Assembly: GCA_029379385.1 (NCBI GenBank)
Contig: CM055617.1
Span: 13,859,532 to 13,923,531 of the forward strand
Direction: 5' to 3'
Length of the DNA: 64,000 nucleotides
From: Quillaja saponaria
Lineage: Eukaryota; Streptophyta; Magnoliopsida; Fabales; Quillajaceae
The translations under genes were made by a program, and so were the position numbers. How positions within the stretch are numbered: position 1 is the first letter of the stretch; each line of letters starts with the position of its first letter. Of the stretch, positions 35,680 through 47,590 are shown piece after piece. The notes below the pieces were generated by a model that saw only the letters and a program-made list of their open reading frames with translations, was not told the origin of the DNA and searched no databases.

Positions 35680-38340
35680 TTCTTTTCTTTTTTTACCCAA
35701 ACTTAAGTGGCATCTGGGTCAATTCTTAAAAATTTATTAATGAAAACAAAATACAAAAACTTAGCAAGAGTAGAGTCATAACCAAGGAAATAACAAAAAG
35801 CTTGCAAAACTAAAATTGGAATACTATCTCATTATAAGAATAAAGAAAACTGTGAAAAACCTAACTACTTTTAACAACCTTAAGATAAGGGACCTTTTGT
35901 TTATCCAACTCAAGTGGGCGTTGAACTTTTGTTGGAAGTAAGGAAATGGAATCCTAATAGAACCTAGCTCTAAAATTGCAAGCCAAATTAATGAAATAAT
36001 CTGCAACTGAATTAACCTCTCGAAAACAATGAGAAATGGTAACAGGAAGAGCTTGCGTCAGATGAAGTAAATCTTTAAATTTACTATAAAGTTTCCACAA
36101 AGGATTTTTAGAAGATAACACACAAAGTGCAAGAAAGTCAGAGTTTACAATAATATTAGAAATACATGTTGCCTCACACAACTTCAATCTAATAAAGCTT
36201 CAAAATATTAGATTGGAAACCCAGATAAGAAGCATAAGCAAAAATTAAATTACCATCATTATCATGAAGGACACCTTAAGTAGCCGTCTCCCCCAGGTTA
36301 CCCCGAGCACAACCATCACAATTCAGCTTAAAATGAGATAAAGGAGGGGCATGCCAATGTAAAATCGTCACCTTGTTCAAGTACAGAGATTTAGGAAGGC
36401 GAATTGGAAGAAAACGAAGTTGATACTCATCCTTCCACTTCACCTTAGGCTTACCCTTCATAGAATTAATAATTATTCGAAGCTTCCGCATAACTAGAAA
36501 AATAATGCAAGAAGAAAACATAGGAATATCATCATATTCTTTAGCATTCCTACCCTTCAAAATTTCTCACTATCACCAAATAAGGAGTAATAGCTCTAAT
36601 AGCACCTATAAAAGATGGAATACTCAGAATCCACTTAGCAAAGAATAAAGTGTGTATAAAGTCAAGAGCAATGGTAAAATCAAAACAATAAGCAAAAAAC
36701 AACCAAACTTCCTTTGCAACTTACGAAGAAACAAACAGGTACGTCAAATCCTCCATTGTAGGCTTAGTACAACAACCACAACGAGACACAAAAAAGATCT
36801 GAAACCTCCACAGAGAATTATCCAAGGCCAAAAAACCAAACCAAAGCTTCCAAACAAAGATAGAAATCTTAATAGGCAGAAAGGGATGCTAAACAAGACC
36901 AAAGAACGGTTGCAAAGCACCATGATTTCGGATAAGATTCTAAGCAGAGGAAGTTGTAAAACAACTTCATCTTCTCTATAATCCAAATCAAGGTATCCCT
37001 CTCTTTAGGTGTAAACTGGACATTAGACGACACTGGCATAACCAAAGCCAGAATAATGACCTTGTCTTCTAAAGATAGAGTAACAATGTCTAATTCCTAC
37101 ATGGTCGAGAGACCTTCTTGAACAAGAAGGTGAACCGGGCCTAGATCACACCTAATTATCAAACCAAAAATTCAGAGAAGCTCTACCCACAATCCAACGA
37201 AAGTGAAGCTTAGTAATGAACCTACAAGCAATAAAACAACGCCACATAGGAGAACGTAAAGAATGAGCAGCGGTACTAGGGTGAGAATTATAACAATACT
37301 TGGCTAGCATGAATCGAGCTTACAAGGATCTCCCTTGTCGTAAGTGATACCAAAGCTTTAAAGAAAAGACTAGATATATTTGAGGTAGAACGGATACCAA
37401 GACAGCCCTTTTGCACTAGGAAACAAATAGACCTCCAAGCACACCAATGAAATTTACCTTTTCCTTCCTTAACCCCTTAAAAAAACCTTACAAAAAGACC
37501 ATCCAACTGAGACAAGACTAGATTTTGGTGAATCTAAAGCACTCAAAATGTAAAGGGGCATAGAGGAAATGACATGCTTAATTAAAATCAAGCGACCTCC
37601 TTGAGAAAAGAACTTAAAAGACCAAGAGGAAATATGTTGCTGTACTTTGGCAATAATATCTTGAAAAAGAGAAACTTTCTTCCTTCCCACAAATAAAGGA
37701 CAACCAAGATAAGTTAAGGGCAACTGTTTAGGACAAAAACTAGTAACACACTTTACTAACCCAACCCATTGGTAAGAAGCTTTAAAACTAGTAATAAAGA
37801 AGCTCTTATGCCGATTAATTAATTGCCTCAATTTTACCTCACACTACTTAAGAAAATCCATAAGATTTTCACAAGAAGCTTTACGCCCAATAGAAAAAAT
37901 GGTAATATCATCCACAAAAAGCTAAACAAGAAATCATTGGAGAATCACTAGGATGAAAATAGTAATCAATTAAACCAGAACACATCCTCATTTTCAAGCC
38001 ACGGGGTAAGCACCTTATATGCTAAAATGAAAATAATAAGCGACAGTGGATCACCTTGCTGAAGGCCCTTAGTAGACTTAAAAAAACCTATTGCCTTGAC
38101 ATTAACTAAAATGAAGTACCACGGACAAGAAACTAATCTCTATATCAGATTAATCCAAAATTTGCAGAAGCCAAACTTATGAAGAACAGAGACGAGAAAA
38201 AACCAGTTAACCTTATCATAGGCTTTAGTCATGTCCAACTTAAAAAGCACGTTATAACCGACAATGGTTGTTTTGGAAAACAAGAGCGTATTTAATGGGA
38301 AGTAATAATCTTTGGTTCTCCATTCAATTTGGGGTCGCAA
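35680..38340 (-). mobile_element. L1-type LINE remnant with reverse transcriptase and RNase H
   Basis: Minus-strand translation gives a broken plant L1-type ORF2. It starts with FKLDMTKAYDKVNW near 38210-38250, then GLQQGDPLSLIIFILAYK near 38020-38070. The active-site box FVDDITIFS follows near 37890-37920, and then the thumb-side block LPLTYLGCPLFVGRKK at about 37670-37725 with LILIKHVISSMPLY. The RNase H start is HFKLNCDGCARGNLGET at 36285-36335, and it continues to 35954 (SDFLALCVL). An A-rich tail on the minus strand (35680-35694) marks the 3' end. The 5' half with the endonuclease is missing, as is usual for truncated LINEs. Stops make it dead. Confidence 0.88.
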
Positions 38341-39490
38341 TTCTTGTCGAATGCTTGTAAATTTGTAATTTTTGAGCTACACAAATTTCTGAAGCACCTA
38401 AAAACAATATTATATTGTCATACAGATTTTGTTATTACACATGGCATCAAATTCTAATCGCCACAGTCATTTATGTTTAATAAAAATGAAACTCTATCAG
38501 AGAACATTGTGATTTGTATCCACATTACCATCACTCTTTATTGTAAAGAATTCCCACCATACCTATGTTGGAATTGAAATTTAGCGTTCCTCTAATGGCA
38601 GCTACAATGATTTGTCAAAAGTAAATTTACTTGCCTTTATTGTCATATCCTTTATATACTTTACTTTATTTTTGCATTATTTAAGAGTTTCCCAAAAATG
38701 TTGTTCAAATAAAATAATAATAATAAGATTTGAGAGTATTTTGAAAGTAATTATTATTTTACATAAGGATTGGTGCCACAAGTGATCTTGCTACTTTTAC
38801 TTTTGAATATATCCATATGAGATTTGCATCTCTCATGATACATTTACCGTGCCCTTTATCACCCCAGCATTTACGTAGTTCACTTTCTTTTACCATTATT
38901 GTAAGAATATCTTAAAAACGTTGTTCAAATAAAATAATAATAATAATAATAATAATAAGATTTGAGTATTTTAAAAGTAATTAGTATTTTGCAGTAGGAA
39001 TTGGTGCCACAAGTGATCTTGCTATTTTTACTTTTGAATAAATTGATATGAGATATTCATCTCTAATGATAGATTTGAGTTTCTCGTGATGCCAAATGAA
39101 AATTTTTATTTCTCCCTATTTGGAAGTATATGATTCTCCCTTTTTAAGAGTTATTATGCCTTTGGTTTGATTTACTTTTCTCTTTATGAGAAGTTGAGAT
39201 CTAGTCTAGTTGAACAACTATTCATATAAGATCTCCGACTGTAAATATACTTTGTCATTATTATTATTATTTTTTATAGCAATATCCATGTCATATAAGC
39301 AGTATAGCGAGATTCTGAATTCTAATTAGTGGGAAAAGACTTAAAATTCATATTATGATATTAGATATGTAAGAGTTTCGAATATTTTTGTTTAATCATA
39401 AGTTTCATTTGCCTTTTATGTTATTACAAATTTTCATTTTCTTTTGAAAAAAATAGTAATTACATAGTAATAAAATGATGGTCTTATTGT
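38341..39490. other. AT-rich spacer with a ~220-bp tandem duplication
   Basis: Two copies of a block lie at about 38691-38850 and 38912-39075. Both contain GTTGTTCAAATAAAATAATA, an ATA run of different length, and GGTGCCACAAGTGATCTTGC. The offset is about 220 bp. No gene is seen. Confidence 0.75.
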
Positions 39491-39498
39491 TCCATTTA

Positions 39499-40106
39499 GG
39501 GCTGAAAACGAGCATAGTAAAGCAGAGTATTGAAAATACTCAAGCTCAACTTGAATAAAAAACTCAAGTTGAAGCTAAAAAATGAGCATCAATTTTAAAC
39601 TTGAGTTCGACTTAATCTTAAGACTTGAGTACTCGGTAAAAATACAAAAAATCTGTAACTACAATACCAAAAGAAAAATAAAAATAGAAATGCTGAATCA
39701 CAAATTCTTGCCACCAAAGTTTGTATTCACATTAAATCAGATATACCAAAATTCATAATCCAAAACACACATAGAAACATCTTAACGAAAGTTTTTCTAT
39801 TGTGAACAAAGACATCTTTCTTTTTATCATTTCAAAAAAAGTTGACAAACTGGGTGTCTTACAATTCAAACTCCAAAAAAACTAATCTAAAATTCAACAA
39901 TTTCATTTTAATGTATGTAATATATAATTAAAAAAATTAACAAGCTTTCAAGCAAAGTATCTATGTTTTGATACTTGGCTTGAAATGATAAACGAACTTA
40001 CAACTAATTTCGAGCTCGACTTGTTTTGCTTCGAATCGAGTACGAACTAAGTAATTATTGAATTGAATCTGAGCTGACTTTCGAACTATTTTGCTCGTTT
40101 CCAACC
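39499..40106. mobile_element. Small TIR element (GGCTGAAAACGAGC family), copy 1
   Basis: The left end GGGCTGAAAACGAGCATAG and the right end (reverse complement GGTTGGAAACGAGCAAAAT) form inverted repeats of about 19 bp. The interior has many 'actcaagtt/aacttgagt' inverted motifs. It has no coding capacity. The target duplication is unclear, so the superfamily is open. Confidence 0.55.
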
Positions 40107-40479
40107 TTATTTGCATCAATTATCTTAATGCCACAGTCAATTAATGACTAATCTTCTTACATGAACAAATTTATCCTTAAAGTTGTGTTTGAACTACAAT
40201 TTAGTATTGATTGTTTTTAAAATTGAGATGCACAATCTTTACTTTTCGAAATGCTTTTTAGTACGAAGATGTTTTCGAAAGAAAAATCTTAGCCTCTCCT
40301 AAGCAAATCTATTTTATAGTAATTAGCTAGTTTTTCCTCTTTAAATTGTTATCACAATGTGTTTTATTAGCTAATCTTTTTCTCCAATCATATCTGTTTT
40401 GTGCTTTCGATCGTCCGTTCTTCATCTCCGATGTGATTTTGCCTCTATGAAATATATTTTGTATAATAATTAAGGTTAG

Positions 40480-40798
40480 AGTCTAGCCAAGTGTTGAGAT
40501 ACTCAAACTTTGCTCAAACTGAAAATTTCGAATTCAAGCTTAAAATCAAACTTCGCTTTGAACTTGAGTTCTCAAAATGAAAATTATATATGTAGAATAT
40601 AATTAATATACTTTAAATTAACTATAAAATAAAAAAAATTATATAAATTATATAATTTATTTTGTTAAATTATATAAATAGTTCAATGAGATTTTGAGCC
40701 GAATAGCAGTCTTAAATTATTCTAAAATTGAACTCAAGTTCAGTTTGTCTTGTTTCGAATCGAGTATGAGCTTCTAACTACTTGACTCGATTTCAGCC
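40480..40798. mobile_element. Small TIR element, copy 2 (partial)
   Basis: The right end (reverse complement GGCTGAAATCGAGTCAAGTA) and the neighbouring 'cttgtttcgaatcgagta' match copy 1. The left TIR is degraded. Confidence 0.45.
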
Positions 40799-41940
40799 AG
40801 TAGTAGTAAAGATTTTTTTCTATCATACAATTTGAAGGATGAGGATAAAGGATGAAATCTTTAGCCAAATAGCAATTTATACTTCTATATACAATTGAGT
40901 TAACAATCATTTAAAAACCTCAACTTAGAGATCATTCTCAAAATAAGCATTCATTTTCATTTTTTTTATATTATTTAAGGCACCTAATAAAAAACGGCGT
41001 GTATAGTCACTGGAAAAATGGTGACATGATAATTTCTTTTACACATCAATATTATTTTTCTCTTCATATGTTAATTTTTTTTTCATTTTTCAACATTTAT
41101 CCTATTATTCCACTAATTAAATGACTAAAATGAATATTAAAGAGTATCAACTAACATGATTGTTTTTTTTCATTTTCTATTATAAGACAAATCTTACTAA
41201 TCTTGTGGAAAATTCAATAATTTTTTACATATTCATAAAATTTTGTTTCACGGTAGATAACACTTGAAAGATATAAAAAAAATAAAAAATATATAAAAAA
41301 GAAAAAAAATATGTCATTGATGTTCACTAAAATGTATTTTAAATTTTTTTGTAAAATAATTAAGTTAAGGTAAATTAATAATAATAATAATAATAATAAT
41401 AAAGAAGGTAGTCATTTGATGCTCATCAATAATGAATACTATAATTTTGAGAAATTAATAGTAAAATGCTGAAAAATTAAATAAAAAAGAGAGAGAAAAA
41501 AATATTATGATGTGTAAAAAATTTGAGATACAATTCTTTTTTGGTGATTATATTCACCAATTTTTAATGTAGTATATTCAATAATTTTAAAAAGAGTGAA
41601 TACCTATTTTAAGAATCACCTCTAAATTTAAGTAACAATAATTATCTCTATTATGATATATCAAAACAACTTATGGACTTATGATGAAAAAAGTATTAAA
41701 AGTAATATGAGTCTCAACTAATTATGATATAAACAATAAAGTATTGAGTAATGACTCAAAAACATATTTGGCATGAATTTCAAATTTCAAAGCTTTGGCA
41801 CAAGGTTTAAACATTAACAAATGATATGTCATTTTCCAAGTATATCTTAAATTAAAATAAAAAATTTAATTCTTTTATTTATCATATATTTATTTATTAT
41901 TTAGAGAATTTGGAGTATGCCTATTTTAAACTTTTAAATT
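40799..41940. other. Very AT-rich spacer upstream of KAS I
   Basis: No gene is seen. A trinucleotide microsatellite (ATA)n lies at about 41375-41402. A/T homopolymer runs are frequent, and this stretch forms the distal promoter side of the KAS I gene. Confidence 0.6.
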
Positions 41941-41941
41941 T

Positions 41942-41965
41942 TATAAAGAAATTTTCTCTTTCTCT
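41942..41965 (+). promoter_or_regulatory. TATA box and pyrimidine patch of KAS I (candidate)
   Basis: TATAAA at 41942-41947 is followed by a CT-rich patch (TTTTCTCTTTCTCT, about 41952-41965), a common arrangement in plant core promoters. It would give a 5' UTR of about 235 bases before the ATG at 42211. Other starts are possible. Confidence 0.4.
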
Positions 41966-42210
41966 AGTAGTTTACCAAATTGTGTGGCATGGCATTTATG
42001 GTTGGTACTTGCTTTAAGTAGACGTGTCGTTCACTCATTTCTAGTGCTACTTCAAAAGAGTATAGACAGTTTTTGTAGGAGTCTCTGCCCGACGCCCCGA
42101 TCCAAATAGGCTTTTGGAAAAAAAGCATTGCATCGTTATCATCGTCACTCTTTTCAATCTTTCTCACAAACCATTACTGCTGCTTTTCAGCTACCATAAG
42201 ATCCACCACC

Positions 42211-45200
42211 ATGCAAGCAATTCAATCTCCAACTCTTCGAGCTTCTCCATTAGACCCACTTCGCAAATCTAGAAATGCAACCAGAAAACCCAGTAGAAAG
42301 TTATCCTTCATTGCTGCTTCTGCAGCTCCTACAATTTCCGCTCCAAAGCGGGAGAAGGACCCGAAGAAGCGGGTTGTGATTACAGGAATGGGGCTTGTCT
42401 CTGTATTTGGGAATGACGTAAATACTTACTATGACAAGCTTCTAACGGGTGAAAGTGGGATTGGCCTGATTGATCGGTTCGATGCATCAAAGTTTCCCAC
42501 CAGGTTCGGTGGTCAGATCCGAGGTTTCAAATCAGAAGGTTACATTGATGGAAAGAACGACAGGCGGCTCGATGATTGCCTTCGGTATTGCCTTGTCGCT
42601 GGCAAGAAGGCCCTCGAGGATGCTGACCTTGGTGCTGATAAGCTTTCAACGGTTTGTAACTTTTCTATGCATACATTTGTTTCTTTTGGTATTTAAGTTT
42701 TGGGGTATAATGGGTTTCTTGTTAAATGTATATTCAATTCTCTAATTTGTACTGCATCTTGGGTCTGATGGTTATATTTCCCAAGTCTTCTGTAAGCGAC
42801 ATCATTAATGTTTAATAATGAAATAAACTTCCGCTGATCTATTGCAGTTCGATGATAGCTTTCCCAATTTGACATAATGAAGTTAAATAACCCATTTTGG
42901 TGCGGGATATGATTCAACTTATTGTAAAACCCTGTAGCCCGTCAATAAAATTTGTTTCTATGCACTTTCTGAGCCAAAGTACTATACATGGCTTGTTTTT
43001 CGCTTCATTTTAAAGCAAATATGCTTCACAGAACATTTTAGACTAGTTCAAAATCGATGTGAATTTGCTTCTATTTTCCTTTTTCATGTTCCTAAATGAT
43101 CAGTCATGTGCTTCTATTACGCCTTTTGTTTTTTAACCTACGATAGGTTTTAGGAATCATGATCCTCATTTCAATAAATGATTACATTTGGATCCTAATG
43201 TGATATATGTACATGATATTTGTTTCTACTCTAACCCTTTTTGACAATTCTTGTCTGAGTGATATTCTTTATGATTTTCGTGACTAATGAAAATTATTGA
43301 TTTATTGTCTTCATAGATTGATAAGGAAAAGGCGGGTGTGCTTGTTGGGACAGGGATGGGTGGTCTTTCAGTTTTTTCTGATGGTGTTCAAGCTCTAATA
43401 GAGAAAGGTCACCGCAAAATAACACCATTTTTCATTCCTTATGCGATAACTAATATGGGTTCTGCCTTGCTTGGAATTGATCTCGGTTTCATGGGTCCTA
43501 ACTATTCAATATCAACTGCTTGTGCTACCTCCAATTATTGCTTCTATGCTGCTGCAAATCACATCCGGAGGGGAGAGGCTGATCTGATGGTTGCTGGTGG
43601 GACTGAAGCTGCCATTATCCCCATTGGATTAGGGGGTTTTGTTGCATGCAGGGCTCTATCTCAGAGAAATGATGATCCAAAAACTGCTTCAAGGCCATGG
43701 GACAGAGATCGTGATGGTTTTGTCATGGGTGAAGGTGCTGGAGTATTGGTAAGCCAGCTTCTGTTCACAAGCTAACTTAGTTAATGGGACTGATTGATTA
43801 TCTATTTCTTACAGTTTCAGCTTTTGATTTTTCATTTATCATCCTCTCCAATTGTTGGTCACCTTTATTTTCAATCCAAGCTTGAGCACTTCAAAGCCCA
43901 TATTAGTTAATGTGACTTTCTCTATCTATCTATGCCTCTCTCTACATCCCTCTCCCCAAAATGTTCAAGGGATTGGGTATTTGCGTAGCTATGTTGTTAT
44001 ATGAAGTATGAACCAATTCTTAAATCTTGATTTTGAAGAACTACTGTCTATGCAACAGGTAATGGAAAGCTTGGAACACGCGATGAGACGAGGTGCACCT
44101 ATTATTGCTGAATACCTAGGAGGTGCTGTTAATTGTGATGCTTATCATATGACTGATCCAAGAGCTGATGGCCTTGGTGTCTCTTCATGCATTCAGAGTA
44201 GTCTTGAAGATGCTGGTGTGTCACCTGAGGAGGTATTATTTGCTCTCCCTTTTAGCACATGTCTAGATGGGATACTCATAACTGGTCTGATTTCTGCTAT
44301 AATTTATTTGCAAAATTCTCTTTACACACATTATATTGTTCTTTCTCTTTGGTTGACATTTTCACACTCTTTGTTTCTGTTTGTACTAATTGAATGTGCA
44401 ATTTATGACATCGTATGCAATTGGCAGGGGATATAATATACAACAATTGTATCACATAAAATTTGTTACTAATTATAATCTGTAAGGCTAGAGATTTGTC
44501 AACATTGATTCATGGGTGAATAAAGGGGATAGATTAAGTTCTTCATATTCAATAATATAAAGAATTTTATGGAATGATAGAGTATGTGTGTTCTTTGGTG
44601 AACTATACGAGATGCTGTATGGTTTTTATAGGAATTAGGAAGTGAGTTATGAAGTGGAGAAAAATAATAAACTGAATCTACAGGTAAAAATGTTAGATAG
44701 GAAATAACCTGTAAAGTTAAAAAAATAAAGCTAAAAGAAATTAATGGGACTATTGGAGAATGCTTGATTGATAATCTTGGTAATGTGAACTGAATTTCAA
44801 AGGTGGCACTAAGATGAACCTTGAGCTTGTTAGTAAAATGCTGGCAGTAACATGGAGAAAGCTTGATTGATAATCTTGGTATGTCAATCAAATTTTAATG
44901 GCACCACTATGATGAGCATTGATTGTGTTGGTGAATTATGACAGTGAACGTAAAATGGAGAAGCTGTGTTCCTTGAGATAGTAGGATCAAACTTTGACTG
45001 CATAGGATTTTCTGGATTTTATTTGTATTACATGGTGGAATGGCAATAACATTTTCCTTGAGATTTGTTATGCCGGTTGCTTCTTATGTCGACTTAGACT
45101 TGATTGGCATTTACATCAATGAGATCCAAATAGTAGTGCCTTAGGTGCCAATATCTATGTTGTGCAATAAGCTAGTGACACTTGCAGCTGACATTCTTTT

Positions 45201-46510
45201 GTATTTCGCAGAATGGCTTCAAAATCATATGTTCTTTTACAATTTGTGAAAAATATATCAACATTTGTTCTCGTGTGCAAAAATTGTGTCTTGTTTCTTA
45301 CTTGATTTTCTAAATTTTGTAAATTAGAAAAACAAAAACTTCAATTGCTTTTTCAGGTCAACTACATAAATGCACATGCAACTTCCACTCTTGCTGGTGA
45401 CTTGGCAGAGATAAATGCTATTAAAAAGGTTTTCAAGAACACTTCGGAGATCAAAATCAATGCAACCAAGGTAATATCATGCTAGTAAAAGCTTTCCTTT
45501 ACCCTTTTGGGCCAAAACTTTCCTTTGCTTTTTCTTATTTCAAGGCTTTGTTTTCTTTATATTAACTGGTGTTTATTACATTATGTTATTCTTTCTGTTT
45601 CAGTCTATGATAGGGCACTGCCTTGGTGCTGCTGGGGGTTTGGAAGCCATTGCCACTGTGAAAGCCATAACTACAGGATGGCTGCATCCTTCCATCAATC
45701 AATTTGTACGTGTAACTTTCTAGTTATTATTCCCTTAATTGTTTGGATATCATAATAGGATCAACTTCAGAAACACAGATAGAACTTACATAAGCTCTGA
45801 AGTTCGGCGTGATAACTTGTTTCGAGTCTTTATAAGTATCAACTATCAATGCATGTTTGTTTCTTTTGCTGAAAGTCATGCATGTTCTTTGAATATTTAG
45901 TTTTTGTTGTCAATACATGTTCCTAGAGTTCAACTATCAATGCATGTTTGTTTCTTTTGCTGAAAGTCATGCATGTTCTTTGAATATTTAGTTTTTGTTG
46001 TCAATACATGTTCCTAGAGTCAGAAAGCTGTAAAAGTCTGTAAACGACATGTTTTTTTATTACTGGGTAGCTGGAAAGGACAGAGAATATATGGACATTC
46101 AGTAGTTATATCAGAATATCATGGCTACCAACAAGAATCCTCCCAACAATGAAATATTTAAAAGTGAAATATTTCTTTGCATTTTATTTATTTTATTTTT
46201 AACCACAGAGAGCATAACTTTACTTTGCAATGTAGTGATTAATTATCATTTTAGTTATGATGTGTTCTTATAAACGAGTGCAGAATCCAGAACCTTCGGT
46301 TGATTTTGATACTGTTGCAAATGTCAAACAACAGCATGAAATTAATGTTGGTAAGATCCTAAATCTTTGAACATTCCAGGCATTTTCATTTTCTGATGAT
46401 ATAAGCCACAACCTGGAGAAACTAACATTCATTTCATTTCAGGCATTTCAAACTCATTTGGATTTGGTGGACACAATTCTGTTGTAGCCTTTTCTGCATT
46501 CAAGCCCTGA
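42211..46510 (+). CDS. KAS1: 3-oxoacyl-[ACP] synthase I, chloroplastic (KAS I)
   Basis: Seven exons: 42211-42651, 43317-43748, 44059-44232, 45357-45470, 45604-45705, 46284-46350 and 46443-46510, all GT-AG. They give 465 aa, close to the ~470 aa of plant KAS I. The enzyme condenses malonyl-ACP with acyl-ACP in the plastid stroma and extends chains from C4 to C16. Residues 1-~45 are a Ser/Arg-rich transit peptide without acidic residues apart from one Asp. The thiolase fold starts at KKRVVITGMG. The catalytic Cys216 lies in STACATSN, His356 in NAHATST, the conserved Lys387 in NATKSMIGH, and His454 in SFGFGGHNS. All are intact. The ATG has a good context (CCACCACCATGC) and an in-frame transit peptide. 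KAS II is less likely because the residues follow KAS I closely throughout. It appears fully functional. Confidence 0.97.
45840..46020. repeat. 91-bp exact tandem duplication in KAS I intron 5
   Basis: Units 45840-45930 and 45931-46020/21 read CAACTATCAATGCATG...GTTCCTAGAGT without a difference that I can see. The duplication must be recent. It does not touch splice sites. Confidence 0.95.
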
Positions 46511-47590
46511 GAATCCACAGCCTGTTTGAAGTTCATGTAGGAGACAGAGTCTTGCCTGATTGAGATTTTGTTATTACTTCATTATTGAGGCTGTTTTTTT
46601 TTTTTCTAGAGTCCATAATTTATCAAAGTCATTTGTAGTTAGTTTTGTAATAATTTTGTTAACCTCTAGCTTCATGTTTCTGCGTCATTCAGGTCAATTG
46701 AACTATTATGTTAACCTAATATAATGTTATTTAGTTTTGAAATTTTATAGTGGATAGGAAATTGTTCAAACAGGCTTATTCTGAATTTTGTTACAATGAT
46801 AGTTTCTTTGGATTCCTTTTCCTTTCATTATGTATTGAACAACTCAAAATCTTAGCCATTCATAGTCAGGATTCTAAAGCTATTTCTAAAATCCAGTTCA
46901 GTTCTTCCTTGTAATATAACTAGATGTCTTAAAACAAGGTGATTCTGCCTTGCACTTCGGCAGTGTAGTTGAGACAGTTGTATACAGACGCGACTTCATA
47001 TTTTATGCATTTTAAATGTAATCGGGTAATAGCATACACGTGTTTGTGTTTTGGTTTTGGCATAAGAGCATCACTATCAATATATTTCATCCAAATACTC
47101 AAACTGTGTCACTTCCTGCATATGCTGCTTGCATCTTTCAACTCTTTTTCTTTATACTTGGACTTTCAACTCTTTTTCTTTATACTTGGATGTAAAAATT
47201 GGGTAAAGATGCGCAGCATATGTGGTCAGTTATAGGCAATGTTTTCCTTTATGCTTGGATGTTAATTAGTGAAATAATTGTATTTTAATATTGATGTTGT
47301 CTTCATTATTTTTTATGCATAAGTTAAAACTTGAATGTTATGATGGGTGATAAATCAACTATTAATAAGTACATTTGATTATTGTGATGTCACTTTCTTA
47401 TTATTTAATAAATATTGAATTAGTATCTTTCTTCTTCTTTTTTTGTGTATTTAATATTTATAATTAATAAGAATTTTTTTTGGAAAAATTGTATAATATT
47501 TAAAATATATAATTAAATATATTTATGATGTCATCTGATCCTAATCCCAGTTGAACCAATGACCTGATATCTGTCAAAATTTTCAAATCC
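46511..47590. other. 3' UTR of KAS I and spacer
   Basis: The 3' UTR probably runs to about 46700-46740. Beyond it no gene is seen. A perfect 28-bp tandem repeat (CTTTCAACTCTTTTTC...) lies at 47135-47162 and 47163-47190. Confidence 0.55.

Noticed and set aside
36652..36981. 109-codon plus-strand ORF and 80-codon minus-strand ORF
   Set aside because: They lie within the LINE remnant and do not match its reading frame.
35669..38442. TTACACAT on both sides of the LINE as a target duplication
   Set aside because: Only eight bases match and the right copy is about 100 bp beyond the last recognisable LINE sequence. This is too weak.
42470..42745. 91-codon plus-strand ORF
   Set aside because: It is a shifted frame of KAS I exon 1 running into intron 1.
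44499..44891. 130-codon minus-strand ORF in KAS I intron 3
   Set aside because: It has no domain, biased AT-rich composition, and lies antisense within an intron.
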